Shown here piece after piece: positions 1 through 10,974 of a stretch of 64,000 bases of DNA. A program made the position numbers and the translations under genes. Below the pieces are notes generated by a model, which made no database searches, was not told the origin of the DNA, and saw nothing but the letters and a program-made list of their open reading frames with translations. The stretch spans positions 124,001 through 188,000 of the forward strand of contig NZ_FNCV01000003.1 in the NCBI RefSeq assembly GCF_900100455.1. Reading direction: 5' to 3'. This DNA comes from Roseospirillum parvum (GTDB lineage: Bacteria > Pseudomonadota > Alphaproteobacteria > Rhodospirillales > Rhodospirillaceae). The number at the start of each line of letters is the position of its first letter. Within the stretch, counting starts at the first letter, position 1.

Positions 1-429
1 GAGGCGGCCGACGAGGCCGAGGAGAAGGCCGAGGAAGCGCCCGAGGACAAGATCGCCGGTCTCATCGGGGTGATGAAGACGGCCCTCGGCGAGGCGGTGA
101 AGGAGGTCCGCGCCTCCGAGCGGCTGCGCGAAAGCCCGGTCTGCCTGAGCAGCGACATGGACGGCATGAGCCTGCACCTGCAACGCCTGCTCAAGGCCCA
201 CAATGCCGACGCCCCGGAGACCCCGCGGGTGCTCGAGATCAACCCCCGCCACCCGATCATCAAGGCCCTGGCCGAGCGCGCCGAGGCCACCGCCAACGAC
301 GCCGAGGTGGGCGAGGTGGCCCACCTGCTGCTCGATCAGGCGCGCATCGTCGAGGGGGAGGCGGTGCCCGACCCGGCGGCCTTCGCTCGGCGCCTGTCCA
401 AGGCCCTGGAGCAGGGCCTGCTGGGCTGA
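1..429 (+). CDS. htpG: HtpG (Hsp90 family chaperone), C-terminal fragment
   Basis: The frame is open from the first base and ends at TGA 427-429, so only the last 142 residues of the protein are present. HtpG is a cytosolic ATP-dependent chaperone dimer, and this piece is its C-terminal dimerisation region. The conserved stretch reads RLRESPVCL, then a Met-rich segment ending in LHLQRLLKA, then LEINPRHPIIKAL, which is the typical HtpG C-terminus. The N-terminal ATPase and middle domains lie upstream of the window. A strong hairpin terminator follows 44 bp after the stop and is shared with the convergent folD gene. Identification rests on family-typical motifs and is firm despite truncation. 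Confidence 0.93.
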   Translation, partial: EAADEAEEKAEEAPEDKIAGLIGVMKTALGEAVKEVRASERLRESPVCLSSDMDGMSLHLQRLLKAHNADAPETPRVLEINPRHPIIKALAERAEATANDAEVGEVAHLLLDQARIVEGEAVPDPAAFARRLSKALEQGLLG

Positions 430-472
430 TCGCCCCACCGCGCGCCGGCGCCGGGCGGCGGAAAACAAGGAA

Positions 473-503
473 AAGGCCCGGTCGCGCCGACCGGGCCTTT
501 TTT
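473..503. terminator. Bidirectional terminator between htpG and folD
   Basis: An 11-bp stem (473-483 with 489-499, beginning AAGGCCCGGTC) with a 5-nt loop is followed by a T-run on the plus strand and preceded by an A-rich run (AACAAGGAAAA). It can therefore terminate both htpG (plus) and folD (minus). Confidence 0.85.
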
Positions 504-527
504 GCGCAAGCCGTCAGGGGGGATGCC

Positions 528-1457
528 CTAAACGTCGTCGAGGTCCAGCGTCAGGCCGCGCTGGCGGGCGCAGGCGATCAGGGTGTTGCGCAACAGCACG
601 GCGATGGTCATCGGGCCGACGCCGCCGGGCACCGGGGTGATGGCGCCGACCACCGGCAGGGCGCTCTCGTAGTCCACGTCGCCGACCAGCCGGGTCTTGC
701 CCGGCTCGGCGTCCGGGCGGTCGTCGGGGATGCGGTTGATGCCGACATCGATCACCGTCGCCCCGGGCTTGAGCCACTCGGCGCCGACCATGCGCGGACG
801 GCCCACGGCGGCGACCAGGATGTCGGCGCGGCGGGCCACCGCCGGCAGGTCGCGGGTCCGCGAATGGGCCACGGTGACGGTGGCGTTGGCCCCCAGCAGC
901 AACTGGGCCATCGGTTTGCCGACGATGTTGGAACGTCCCAGGACCACGGCCTCCAGGCCGTCCAGCTTGCCCAGGCGGTCCTTCAGCAGCATCAGGCAGC
1001 CGAGCGGCGTGCACGGCACCAGGGCCTCCATGCCACTGGCCAGCCGGCCGGCGTTGACCGGGTGGAAGCCGTCCACGTCCTTGGCCGGGTCGATGGCCAG
1101 CAGGATGCGCTCGGCCCGGATGTGGCCGGGCAGGGGAAGCTGGACCAGGATGCCATGCACCGCCGGGTCCTGGTTCAGACGCTCGACCAGGGCCAGCAGG
1201 TCGGCCTCGGTGGTCGCCTCGGGCAGGGTGTGGTGGAACGAGGCCATGCCCGCTTCCTCGGCCTGCTTGCGCTTGTTGCGTACATAGACCTGGCTCGCCG
1301 GGTCCTCGCCGACCAGCACCACGGCAAGGCCGGGGCGCACGCCGTGCCGGCGTTCCAGGTCGGCCGTGGCGGCGCCGACCCGGGTTCGCAAGGCGGCGGC
1401 GAAGGCCTTGCCATCGATGCGCTTGCCGGTGTCGTCCGGGGTGTCGGCCTGGCTCAT
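528..1457 (-). CDS. folD: Bifunctional methylenetetrahydrofolate dehydrogenase / methenyl-THF cyclohydrolase FolD
   Basis: FolD interconverts 5,10-methylene-THF and 10-formyl-THF using NADP in cytosolic one-carbon metabolism. The 309-residue length fits the family. Visible motifs are [22 protein letters not shown] (part of the folate/catalytic region, with the Y-x-x-x-K pair), GILVQLPLP, the glycine-rich nucleotide-binding segment [17 protein letters not shown], and [17 protein letters not shown] near the C-terminus. Its ATG overlaps the stop of the upstream DUF167 gene by 4 nt, so the two are translationally coupled in an operon yggT-DUF167-folD read on the minus strand. Confidence 0.96.
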   Translation of the reverse strand: MSQADTPDDTGKRIDGKAFAAALRTRVGAATADLERRHGVRPGLAVVLVGEDPASQVYVRNKRKQAEEAGMASFHHTLPEATTEADLLALVERLNQDPAVHGILVQLPLPGHIRAERILLAIDPAKDVDGFHPVNAGRLASGMEALVPCTPLGCLMLLKDRLGKLDGLEAVVLGRSNIVGKPMAQLLLGANATVTVAHSRTRDLPAVARRADILVAAVGRPRMVGAEWLKPGATVIDVGINRIPDDRPDAEPGKTRLVGDVDYESALPVVGAITPVPGGVGPMTIAVLLRNTLIACARQRGLTLDLDDV

Positions 1458-1780
1458 CGGCGGTCCTTTCCAAGCAGGGGGGGCAGGCGGCGCATCAACT
1501 CCTCTGGCGCGCCGGCCAGATGCAGGGTCTTCAGGCGGTCGCTCTGCCCGGCGGTGATGGTGATCGCCGACTTGGGCAGATCAAGGCTCTTGGCCAGCAG
1601 GCGGACCAGGGCGGCGTTGGCGGCGCCATCGGCCGGCGGCGCGGTGACGCTGCATTTCAGCAGGGCCCGGCCGTCGGCGTCGGCGGCGATGGCGCCCAGG
1701 GCGTTGCGCGAGGCCCGCGGGGCCAGCTTGACGCGCAGCCGGACGCCGTCCCCGGCCGGGCTGATCGGCAGATCGTCCAC
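1454..1780 (-). CDS. DUF167 (YggU-type) small protein
   Basis: This 108-residue protein belongs to the DUF167/YggU family, whose biochemical role is not established. Family-typical segments are [17 protein letters not shown] near the N-terminus and [29 protein letters not shown] followed by [11 protein letters not shown]. The only plausible start is GTG at 1778-1780, because the frame upstream has no ATG before it runs into the yggT coding region. It lies 11 bp downstream of the yggT stop and overlaps the folD start by 4 nt. The yggT-DUF167 pairing recurs in many proteobacteria, which supports the call. Confidence 0.87.
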   Translation of the reverse strand: MDDLPISPAGDGVRLRVKLAPRASRNALGAIAADADGRALLKCSVTAPPADGAANAALVRLLAKSLDLPKSAITITAGQSDRLKTLHLAGAPEELMRRLPPLLGKDRR

Positions 1781-1791
1781 CAGAGGTCGTC

Positions 1792-2091
1792 TTACATCAT
1801 CGCGTAGTGGATGTTGGCCAGGATGCCGCGCACGAAGACGATGGCCAGCAGCAGCACGATGGGCGACAGGTCCACCCCGCCCATGACCGGCACCACCCGG
1901 CGGATCGGCCGGAGCAGCGGCTCGGTGATGCGCCACAGCACGTTGCCCACGCTGGCCACGAACTGGTTGCGCGGGTTGATCACGTTGAAGGCGACCAGCC
2001 AGCTCAGGATGGCCGAGATGATCACCGCCCACATCAGAAGGTTCAGGGCGATGTCGAGCACCATGAAAAGCGGGCCGACGACGATGTCCAT
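1792..2091 (-). CDS. YggT family integral membrane protein
   Basis: This is a 99-residue very hydrophobic protein with membrane segments at about residues 5-30 and 72-94. Between them is the polar motif ITEPLLRPIRRVVP, the hallmark of the YggT family (loop consensus TEPxLxPxRR). The function is not settled; family members sit in the inner membrane and have been linked to osmotic stress and cell-division phenotypes. The ATG at 2089-2091 is chosen because it begins immediately before the first hydrophobic segment and has a purine-rich AGGCTTCCC-type upstream region only weakly resembling a Shine-Dalgarno site. It is the first gene of the yggT-DUF167-folD operon. Confidence 0.9.
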   Translation of the reverse strand: MDIVVGPLFMVLDIALNLLMWAVIISAILSWLVAFNVINPRNQFVASVGNVLWRITEPLLRPIRRVVPVMGGVDLSPIVLLLAIVFVRGILANIHYAMM

Positions 2092-2274
2092 GGGGAAGCC
2101 TCCGCGAAGGGAAAACCGGGTCAGGCGAGAAGCCCCGCAACTTACGGCGCGGTGCCCGGGCTGGCAAGAGCCGGCCGGGGGGCAGAAGGGGGGTGCCGCC
2201 GGCCTTGACAGGGGCACGGCCGGTGAGCAATATCCCCCTCCCGCGCCGCCCCGGGGAAGGGGCGGCGTTGCCAT

Positions 2275-2350
2275 GGGGCTGTAGCTCAGTTGGGAGAGCG
2301 CATCGTTCGCAATGATGAGGTCAGGGGTTCGATTCCCCTCAGCTCCACCA
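2275..2350 (+). tRNA. tRNA-Ala (anticodon CGC)
   Basis: The 76-nt sequence folds into a complete cloverleaf with encoded CCA (2348-2350). The acceptor stem GGGGCTG/CAGCTCC contains the G3:U70 pair that is the identity element for alanyl-tRNA synthetase. The D arm is GCTC...GAGC, the anticodon loop is TTCGCAA giving CGC, and the T arm carries GGTTCGATT. CGC decodes the GCG codon. Confidence 0.97.
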
Positions 2351-2360
2351 GATTTCCGGG

Positions 2361-2393
2361 AAAACCCCTCGCCGCGACCCGGCGAGGGGTTTT
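2361..2393 (+). terminator. Terminator after tRNA-Ala
   Basis: A perfect 14-bp stem (2361-2374 with 2380-2393; AAAACCCCTCGCCG and its complement) with a 5-nt loop starts 11 nt after the tRNA CCA end. The A/T-flanked stem works in either orientation. Confidence 0.85.
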
Positions 2394-2406
2394 GCTTTGA
2401 GGGCCA

Positions 2407-2452
2407 CCCCCCTGGCGCCCCCCTGGCGCCCCCCTGGCGCCCCCCTGGCGCC
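2407..2452. repeat. Four-copy 11-bp tandem repeat upstream of uvrB
   Basis: CTGG recurs at 2412, 2423, 2434 and 2445, giving four near-perfect copies of an 11-bp unit (CCCCCTGGCGC) between the tRNA terminator and the uvrB start at 2482. It occupies the place where the uvrB promoter or leader would be expected. Confidence 0.85.
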
Positions 2453-2481
2453 GACGCCCCCAGCGCCCTATCCTTGGCCCC

Positions 2482-4644
2482 ATGAGCGCCGCCCCGACCA
2501 CCGCCCCGTTGTTGCTGCCCGATGTGGCCCGGCCCCCCGCCGGGCCGCCGGCGCCGTTTCGGCTGGCCAGCGACTACCAGCCGGCCGGCGACCAGCCCGC
2601 CGCCATCGCCGAGCTGACCGCCGGGGTGGCCGAGAACACGCGCGATCAGGTGCTGCTCGGCGTCACCGGCTCGGGCAAGACCTTCACCATGGCGCACGTC
2701 ATCGCCAACAGCGGCCGGCCGACCCTGATCATGGCCCCCAACAAGACGCTGGCGGCCCAGCTTTACGGCGAGATGAAGTCCTTCTTCCCCGACAACGCGG
2801 TGGAGTACTTCGTTTCCTTCTACGACTACTACCAGCCCGAGGCCTACATCCCGCGCTCGGACACCTACATCGAGAAGGACTCGGCGATCAACGAGCAGAT
2901 CGACCGCATGCGCCACGCCGCCACGCGCTCGCTGCTGGAGCGCCGCGACACCATCATCGTCGCCTCGGTCAGCTGCATCTACGGCATCGGCGCCGTGGAG
3001 AGCTACGCCCGCATGACCATCGCCTTGGAGGTCGGCCAGGAGATCGACCGCAAGGTCCTGTTGAAGGGGCTGGTGGAACTGCAATACGCCCGCAACGACA
3101 ACAATTTCGTGCGCGGCGCCTTCCGGGTGCGCGGCGACGTGGTGGAAATCTTCCCGGCCCACCTGGAGGACCGCGCCTGGCGGGTCAGCCTGTTCGGCGA
3201 CGAGATCGAGCGCATCGACGAGTTCGACCCGCTGACCGGCGAGCGCACCCTGTCCTACCGCCAGATCACCCTTTACCCGAACAGCCACTACGTCACCCCC
3301 AAGCCCGCCCTGTCCCAGGCCATCAAGGACATCAAGGTCGAACTTAAGGCAAGGCTTGAAGATCTTCAGGCCAACGGCCGCCTGCTCGAGGCACAGCGCC
3401 TGGAGGAGCGCACCCGCTTCGATCTGGAGATGCTGGAGACCACCGGCTTCTGCAAGGGCATCGAGAACTACTCGCGCTACCTGACCGGCCGTCGCCCCGG
3501 CGAGGCGCCGCCCACCCTGTTCGAGTACCTGCCCGAGGACGCCCTTTTGATCGTCGACGAGAGCCACGTCGCGGTGCCGCAGATCGGCGGCATGTTCAAG
3601 GGCGACTACAACCGCAAGAGCACCCTGGCCGAGTTCGGCTTCCGCCTGCCCTCGTGCGTCGACAACCGCCCCTTGCGGTTCGAGGAATGGGAGGCCATGC
3701 GCCCCTTGAGCGTCTTCGTCTCGGCCACCCCCGGCGACTGGGAGATGGAGCGCACCCAGGGCGTGTTCGCCGAGCAGGTGATCCGCCCCACCGGTCTGAT
3801 CGACCCGGTATGCATCGTGCGCCCGGTCGAGCATCAGGTCGACGACCTGCTGGCCGAGGCCCGCGACTGCGCCGCCAAGGGGCAGCGGGTGCTGGTCACC
3901 GTGCTCACCAAGCGGATGGCCGAGGATTTGACCGAGTACCTGGGCGAGCACGGCCTGAAGGTGCGCTACATGCATTCGGACATCGACACCCTGGAGCGCA
4001 TCGAGATCATCCGCGACCTGAGGACCGGGGTGTTCGACGTGCTGGTCGGCATCAACCTGTTGCGCGAGGGGCTGGATATTCCCGAATGCGCCCTGGTCGC
4101 CATCCTCGATGCCGACAAGGAGGGCTTCCTGCGCTCCAAGACCTCGCTGGTCCAGACCATCGGCCGCGCCGCCCGCAACATCGATGGCCGGGTCCTGCTC
4201 TACGCCGACCGGATGACCGAAAGCCTGACCTACGCCATCGACGAGACCAACCGCCGGCGCGAGAAACAGCAGGCCTACAACGCCGCCAACGGCATCACCC
4301 CGCAAAGCATCAAGGGCCGCATCGCCGACATCCTGGGCGAGGTGGCCGAGCACGACTACGTCACCGTTTCCATCGGTGGCGGCGCGGACGACCCGGCCCA
4401 TCTGGTCGGGCACAACCTGCGGGCCCACGTGGCCGAGCTGGAAAAGCGCATGAAGGCGGCCGCCGCCGACCTGGAGTTCGAGGAGGCGGCCCGCCTGCGC
4501 GACGAGATCCGACGCCTGGAATCGCGCGAACTGGAACTGCCGGCCGGCGAGGCCGGGCGCGCCTGGGGGGCCACCGCCGGGTCGGTGGCGGCCGGCAAGG
4601 GGCGGCGCGGCAAGCACGACAAGGGGGCGCGGAAGCGGCGCTGA
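2482..4644 (+). CDS. uvrB: UvrABC system protein B (excinuclease subunit)
   Basis: UvrB is the damage-verifying helicase-like subunit of nucleotide excision repair; it receives DNA from UvrA and recruits UvrC. The 720-residue protein has Walker A GVTGSGKT at residues 60-67 and the beta-hairpin region ([20 protein letters not shown]) that clamps DNA. The helicase motifs include LLIVDESHV and the QTIGRAARN region. A C-terminal UVR coiled-coil that binds UvrC lies at about residues 648-682. The N-terminal 25 residues are a Pro/Ala-rich extension before the conserved [14 protein letters not shown]. The C-terminus ends in a Lys/Arg/Gly-rich tail. Confidence 0.97.
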   Translation: MSAAPTTAPLLLPDVARPPAGPPAPFRLASDYQPAGDQPAAIAELTAGVAENTRDQVLLGVTGSGKTFTMAHVIANSGRPTLIMAPNKTLAAQLYGEMKSFFPDNAVEYFVSFYDYYQPEAYIPRSDTYIEKDSAINEQIDRMRHAATRSLLERRDTIIVASVSCIYGIGAVESYARMTIALEVGQEIDRKVLLKGLVELQYARNDNNFVRGAFRVRGDVVEIFPAHLEDRAWRVSLFGDEIERIDEFDPLTGERTLSYRQITLYPNSHYVTPKPALSQAIKDIKVELKARLEDLQANGRLLEAQRLEERTRFDLEMLETTGFCKGIENYSRYLTGRRPGEAPPTLFEYLPEDALLIVDESHVAVPQIGGMFKGDYNRKSTLAEFGFRLPSCVDNRPLRFEEWEAMRPLSVFVSATPGDWEMERTQGVFAEQVIRPTGLIDPVCIVRPVEHQVDDLLAEARDCAAKGQRVLVTVLTKRMAEDLTEYLGEHGLKVRYMHSDIDTLERIEIIRDLRTGVFDVLVGINLLREGLDIPECALVAILDADKEGFLRSKTSLVQTIGRAARNIDGRVLLYADRMTESLTYAIDETNRRREKQQAYNAANGITPQSIKGRIADILGEVAEHDYVTVSIGGGADDPAHLVGHNLRAHVAELEKRMKAAAADLEFEEAARLRDEIRRLESRELELPAGEAGRAWGATAGSVAAGKGRRGKHDKGARKRR

Positions 4645-4681
4645 GGCGGCGGCTGGGGCTGGTGGGTTGCTTTTGTCCTGG

Positions 4682-4687
4682 TATAAT
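4682..4687 (+). promoter_or_regulatory. Possible -10 element for the diguanylate cyclase gene
   Basis: A perfect TATAAT hexamer lies in the 57-bp gap after uvrB. No convincing -35 hexamer sits 16-18 bp upstream (the nearest TTGCTT is only 9 bp away), so this is a weak candidate. Confidence 0.3.
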
Positions 4688-4701
4688 AATGCCCGCACCG
4701 T

Positions 4702-6831
<2,130 letters not shown>

Positions 6832-6842
6832 GACCGAGAGCG

Positions 6843-6876
6843 AAAAATCGGGAACCACTTGGGGGTTCCCGATTTT
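6843..6876 (+). terminator. Terminator after diguanylate cyclase gene
   Basis: A 13-bp stem (6843/6844-6855 with 6864-6876, AAAATCGGGAACC and complement) is followed by CTCGTTT. It lies 12 bp after the stop codon. Confidence 0.82.
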
Positions 6877-6905
6877 CTCGTTTAGATCGGCTCTACACCT
6901 AAAAT

Positions 6906-6968
6906 CTAGAGCAGATCGTGCGAAATCTGAAGCGCTCCGCGATTCACATTTCGCACGATCTGCTCTAG
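6906..6968. repeat. Perfect 21-bp inverted repeat beginning with CTAGAGCA
   Basis: The arms at 6906-6926 and 6948-6968 are perfectly complementary and enclose a 21-nt loop containing GATTCAC. The right arm overlaps the stop codon of the minus-strand AEC transporter (TAG at 6967-6965), so the element supplies the stop. The same TAGAGCA start and GATTCAC loop recur after the hook gene at 9392-9508, marking these as members of one dispersed palindromic family. Confidence 0.85.
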
Positions 6969-7942
6969 CCGGCCAGGGCCAGGACCAAACCGGCCACCAG
7001 CGGCATGGAGAGCGCCGCCAGCAGGGTCTGGGCCGAGATCAGGCGCGCCGTCAGCGGCCCGTTGCCGCCCATCTGGCGGGCCAGGATGTAGGCCGAGGCG
7101 GCGCAGGGCAGGCCGCCATAGATGGCGACGGCGACCAGCGCCTCGCCCCGAAGTCCCAGGATCAGGGCCAGGAGCAGCGCGATCAGCGGGCTGAGGATCA
7201 GCTTCAGGGTCGCCGACAGGCCCAGGGCGGGCAGCAGCGCGGAGTCCGGGCGAGGTTCCTCGGGGGCCACCGCCAGCCCGGCGCCGACCGCCATCAGGCC
7301 CAGCGGCAGGGCGGCCCGGCCGATCACCTCCAGCGTTGGCCCGATCACCGGCGGCAGGCCCAGCCCGGACACGTTGAGGGCAATGCCGACGATACAGGCC
7401 AGGATCAGCGGGTTGGTGACGATGCCGACCAGGGTGCGGCGCAGGGCGGCCCGGCGGTCGCCGCCCGGGCCGGGTCGGGTGAGCGACAGCACGGCGACGC
7501 ACAGCACGTTGACCATGGGCACCACCACCGCCACGCAGAGGGCGGTCAGGGTAATGCCGGCGGGGCCCAGCAGGCCCCCGGCGGCGGCCAGCCCGACAAA
7601 GGTGTTGGGCCGGATGGCAGCCTGGAACAGCGCCCCCCGGGCCGGTCCGTCGAGCCGTCGGCCGGGCAGCGGCGGTTCCCCCCAGCGGCGGCCCAGAATC
7701 CAGGCCAGGGCGGCGATGGCCAGGGTGGTCAGGGCGACCGCCAGGCCGACCCGCTGCCACGGCAGGCCGGCCAGATCGGCCCCGGCCAGGTTGGAGATCA
7801 GCAGGGCCGGGAAGGTCACGATGTAGGTCAGCCGCTCCATGGGCGACCACAGGGCGGCCTCGACCAGGGCGGCCTTGCGCAACACGAAGCCGAGCAGAAT
7901 GACCAGGAAGACCGGCGCGATGGCCAGGGTGATGTTCGCCAT
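6965..7942 (-). CDS. AEC family (auxin efflux carrier type) transporter
   Basis: This 325-residue protein has about ten hydrophobic membrane segments and the AEC/malonate-permease pattern. A first half ends in a polar loop, and the second half begins at about residue 170 with the conserved NPLILACIVGIALN helix. Substrates in this family are organic acids or small anions and cannot be predicted here. The ATG at 7942 (MANITLAIAPVFLVILLGFVLRKA) fits the usual AEC N-terminus; a longer reading to 8011 adds a basic, non-conserved stretch. The stop codon is created inside the palindromic repeat. No co-directional neighbour suggests a pathway. Confidence 0.85.
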   Translation of the reverse strand: MANITLAIAPVFLVILLGFVLRKAALVEAALWSPMERLTYIVTFPALLISNLAGADLAGLPWQRVGLAVALTTLAIAALAWILGRRWGEPPLPGRRLDGPARGALFQAAIRPNTFVGLAAAGGLLGPAGITLTALCVAVVVPMVNVLCVAVLSLTRPGPGGDRRAALRRTLVGIVTNPLILACIVGIALNVSGLGLPPVIGPTLEVIGRAALPLGLMAVGAGLAVAPEEPRPDSALLPALGLSATLKLILSPLIALLLALILGLRGEALVAVAIYGGLPCAASAYILARQMGGNGPLTARLISAQTLLAALSMPLVAGLVLALAG

Positions 7943-8106
7943 GGCGGCGATCCTACACCGTGTCGTGGGGATTTGTCGCGGCCTCTGGTGGTTCCGCCGT
8001 GGGGCCGGCACAAACTGCCGGGCGGCGCCGGATGGGGCGGCAAGGATGGCCGGGTCGGGCCTTCCGCGCCAGTCCTAACCCATTGATCCGAAAGGGTGGT
8101 GGGGGC

Positions 8107-8122
8107 TGGCATGGGGTTTGCT
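8107..8122 (+). promoter_or_regulatory. Sigma54-type (-24/-12) promoter for the hook gene
   Basis: TGGCAT-N5-TTGCT (8107-8122) matches the RpoN consensus TGGCAC-N5-TTGCA, with GG and GC exactly 10 nt apart. Transcription would start near 8133, about 38 bp before the hook gene ATG. Sigma54 control of hook and rod genes is well known in several alphaproteobacteria. Confidence 0.65.
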
Positions 8123-8170
8123 GCCCGCTCTGGCGGATAACCTTGTCCCGTTCAGTCGGAGCCCACCGCC

Positions 8171-9394
8171 ATGACCATCTGGGGTGCCTTTGCCAACGCC
8201 TCCATGGGGATGCAGGCCCAGAGCCACGCCCTGGGGCAGATCAGCACCAACGTGGCCAACATGAACACCACCGGCTACAAGAAGACCGAGACCCACTTCC
8301 AGACGGTGCTCTCGGAAAGCACCGGGGGTGGTCGGTTCGACATCTACTCGGCGCAGACCAAGGACTATCGCCGGGTCAGCTACCAGGGGCAGATCCTGGC
8401 CACCAACAGCGCCAAGGACGTGGCCCTCAACGGGCGCGGCATGCTGGTCGTCAACGACGCCTTCGACGGCAGCGGACAGACCTACTACACCCGCGACGGG
8501 GCCTTCTACGAACAGGAAATCGACGGCGATTCCTACCTGATGCAGGGCAACGGCCTGTACGTCATGGGCTGGAGCGCCGACGCCGACGGGGTGATCGACG
8601 CCACCGGCAACCTGGGGGCCATCCGCACCAACACCTTCGATCAGTTGCCCGGCCAGGCGACCTCCAACGTGCGCCTGCAGGCCAACATCGATTCCGGGGC
8701 GACCAAGGCCCAGAACTTCAGCTTCGGGGTCTACGACGACCAGGGCAACGAACAGTCGCTCACCCTGACCTGGACCCCAACCCCCGACGTGCCCAACGAA
8801 TGGACGCTGGAGTTCAGCGCCGCCAACGGCACGGTCAGCGCGCCGACGGCACCGAGCCTGCCGGTGCTCACCTTCGACGGCAACGCCCAGTTGCCCGACA
8901 CGACCGCCCCGGTGACGGTGTCCATCACCTGGGCCGGGGGCGGGTCCAGTTCCATCGCGGTGGATCTGGACGACATGACCCAGTACTCGGGCAAGACGGT
9001 CATCGACGTCATCGAATCGGACGGCTACGCCACCGGTCTGCTGCGCCAGACCCGGTTCGACAACGACGGCGTGCTGTACGGCATCTACAGCAACAACCAG
9101 GCCATTCCCATCGCCCAGTTGGCGGCCGCCAACTTCACCAATCCGGACGGCCTGGAAGCGACCAACGGCAACATGTTCCTGGAAAGCGAATGGTCGGGCG
9201 AGGCCGAGCTGTTCCAGCCCGGCGGCACCGGCCGGCTGGCCTCCATCGAGCCGGCCTCGCTGGAGCAGTCGAACGTCGATCTGGCCGACGAGTTCAGCCG
9301 CATGATCCTGACCCAGAACGCCTATTCGTCGAACGCCACGGTGTTCCGGACGAGCGACGAAATGGTCCAGGAAGCGGCCCAGCTGAAGCGATAG
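8171..9394 (+). CDS. Flagellar hook protein FlgE-like
   Basis: This is a 407-residue axial flagellar protein of the FlgE/FlgF/FlgG family. The N-terminal rod/hook signature (MGMQAQSHALGQISTNVANMNTTGYKKTET) sits at residues 12-41. The C-terminal coiled segment SNVDLADEFSRMILTQNAYSSNATVF is characteristic of hook protein. The length is close to FlgE (about 400 aa) and longer than FlgF/FlgG. Unusually, it stands alone: there is no flgD, flgK or flgL nearby, and the neighbours are an AEC transporter and tyrS. A sigma54-type promoter precedes it and a palindromic element begins at its stop codon. It could be a second hook protein or the sole one located away from the main flagellar cluster. Confidence 0.88.
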   Translation: MTIWGAFANASMGMQAQSHALGQISTNVANMNTTGYKKTETHFQTVLSESTGGGRFDIYSAQTKDYRRVSYQGQILATNSAKDVALNGRGMLVVNDAFDGSGQTYYTRDGAFYEQEIDGDSYLMQGNGLYVMGWSADADGVIDATGNLGAIRTNTFDQLPGQATSNVRLQANIDSGATKAQNFSFGVYDDQGNEQSLTLTWTPTPDVPNEWTLEFSAANGTVSAPTAPSLPVLTFDGNAQLPDTTAPVTVSITWAGGGSSSIAVDLDDMTQYSGKTVIDVIESDGYATGLLRQTRFDNDGVLYGIYSNNQAIPIAQLAAANFTNPDGLEATNGNMFLESEWSGEAELFQPGGTGRLASIEPASLEQSNVDLADEFSRMILTQNAYSSNATVFRTSDEMVQEAAQLKR

Positions 9395-9508
9395 AGCAAA
9401 TCCCGAGCGATCCGGAGCTGATCGGCCAAACCGGATTGCGACGACGATTTGCTTCAATATCAAGAGTCTGGAGCGTGTTGGGTGATTCACAAATCACGCA
9501 ACACGCTC
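9392..9508. repeat. Double-hairpin palindromic element starting at the hook gene stop codon
   Basis: The element starts with the TAG stop of the hook gene (9392-9394). Hairpin one pairs AGCAAATC (9395-9402) with GATTTGCT (9446-9453), with an inner ATCCGG/CCGGAT pair (9410-9415, 9431-9436). Hairpin two pairs GAGCGTGTTG (9471-9480) with CAACACGCTC (9499-9508), with an inner GTGATT/AATCAC. The right half of hairpin two aligns with the right half of the inverted repeat at 6906-6968 through the shared GATTCAC. It may act as a terminator for both hook gene and tyrS. Confidence 0.7.
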
Positions 9509-9528
9509 TTAAGGATTCGCCGCCGGGA

Positions 9529-10812
9529 CTACGCCGGAATCACCAGGGCGTGGCGCTTCTTGCCGGCCGACAGCTTGATCTGGCCGGCCGCGTCCAGGTC
9601 CTCGATGGTGATCGGCCGGTTGGCGTCCTCGATCAGGGCGCCGTTCAGGCGCCCGCCGCCGCCGGCGATCAGCCGCCGGGCCTCCTTGTTCGAGCCGGCC
9701 AGTCCGGCGGTGACCATCAGCGCATAGGCCGGGATGCCGGCGCCCAGTTCGGCGCGCGGCACCGGCACGGTGGGCAGGGCCTCGCCGCTGCCCCCCTGCT
9801 CGAAGGTGGTTTCGGCGGTGTGGCGCGCCTCGGCGGCCGCCTCGGCGCCGTGGCACAGGGTGGTGGCGTGGTCGGCCAGCAGCTTCTTGGCCTGATTGAT
9901 CTCGGCCCCGGGCAGGCTTTCCAGGCGGCCGATCTCGTCCTCCGGCAGGTCGGTGAACAGGCGCAGGAAGCGGCCCACGTCGGCGTCCTCGGTGTTGCGC
10001 CAGTACTGCCAGTAGTCGTAGGGCGAAAGGCTCTCGGGGTTCAGCCAGACGGCGCCCTGGGCGGTCTTGCCCATCTTGGCGCCCGAGGCGGTGGTGAGCA
10101 GCGGCGAGGTGACGCCGAACAGCTCCAACCCCTGGGTGCGGCGCCCCAGCTCGACCCCGTTGACGATGTTCCCCCACTGGTCCGAGCCGCCCATCTGCAC
10201 CGAGCAGCCATGGCGCCGGGCCAGCTCGACGAAGTCGTAGGCCTGGAGGATCATGTAGTTGAACTCAAGGAAGGTCAGCGGCTGTTCGCGCTCCAGGCGC
10301 AGGCGTACCGAGTCGAAGCTGAGCATGCGGTTGATGGTGAAATGGCGGCCGTAATCGCGCAGGAAGGGGATGTAGGCCAGCTCGTCCAGCCAGTCGGCGT
10401 TGTTGACCATGATCGCGTCGGTTGGGCCGTCGCCGAAGGTCAGGAAACGCTCGAAGACCCGCCGGATGCCGGCCATGTTGCGCTCGATGGTGGCGTCGTC
10501 GAGCAGCGGCCGGCTGTCGTCGCGGAACGACGGGTCGCCGATGCGGGTGGTGCCGCCGCCCATCAGCACGATGGGCTTCTGCCCGCACTGCTGCCAGTGG
10601 CGCAGCAGCATGATCTGGATCAGGCTGCCGACGTGCAGGCTTTCGGCCGTGCAATCGAAGCCGATGTAGGCGATCAGCGGTGCCCGCTGGCCCTTTTCCA
10701 CCTCGACCAGACGGGCGTCCAGGGCGGTCAGGTCGGTCCCCTGATTGAGATAGCCGCGCTCGACCAGGCGTCCGAGGAAGGCGGAGGCGGGGGTGAAGGC
10801 GGGCTCGGTCAT
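9529..10812 (-). CDS. tyrS: Tyrosyl-tRNA synthetase
   Basis: TyrS is the class I enzyme that charges tRNA-Tyr in the cytosol. The 427-residue protein has the HIGH-like motif HVGS at residues 60-63 and the tyrosine-pocket segments [11 protein letters not shown] and [24 protein letters not shown]. The KMSKS-like loop reads KMGKT. A C-terminal S4-type RNA-binding domain ([16 protein letters not shown]) ends the protein. The ATG at 10812 starts MTEPAF; the frame continues upstream without a better start. It is divergent from anmK with a 162-bp intergenic region. Confidence 0.97.
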   Translation of the reverse strand: MTEPAFTPASAFLGRLVERGYLNQGTDLTALDARLVEVEKGQRAPLIAYIGFDCTAESLHVGSLIQIMLLRHWQQCGQKPIVLMGGGTTRIGDPSFRDDSRPLLDDATIERNMAGIRRVFERFLTFGDGPTDAIMVNNADWLDELAYIPFLRDYGRHFTINRMLSFDSVRLRLEREQPLTFLEFNYMILQAYDFVELARRHGCSVQMGGSDQWGNIVNGVELGRRTQGLELFGVTSPLLTTASGAKMGKTAQGAVWLNPESLSPYDYWQYWRNTEDADVGRFLRLFTDLPEDEIGRLESLPGAEINQAKKLLADHATTLCHGAEAAAEARHTAETTFEQGGSGEALPTVPVPRAELGAGIPAYALMVTAGLAGSNKEARRLIAGGGGRLNGALIEDANRPITIEDLDAAGQIKLSAGKKRHALVIPA

Positions 10813-10974
10813 CGGGGCGGTCCGTTGGGCTGGGGGGATTCGGAGCAGGGGAGGTAGCACAGCCGCCGGGCGGCGGCAACGTTGTGGGCCTTGCGGGGGC
10901 TTGACCGGCCGGGGAGGGCGCGCCAAGCAGGAAGGCCGTGCCCGTTCCATCTTCCCTTTCGCGGAGCCCCCGCC

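Noticed and set aside
8084-8107. TGATCC at 8084-8089 as a fourth RpoE-type promoter
   Set aside because: The bases 18 nt downstream are GG rather than TA, so it lacks the -10.
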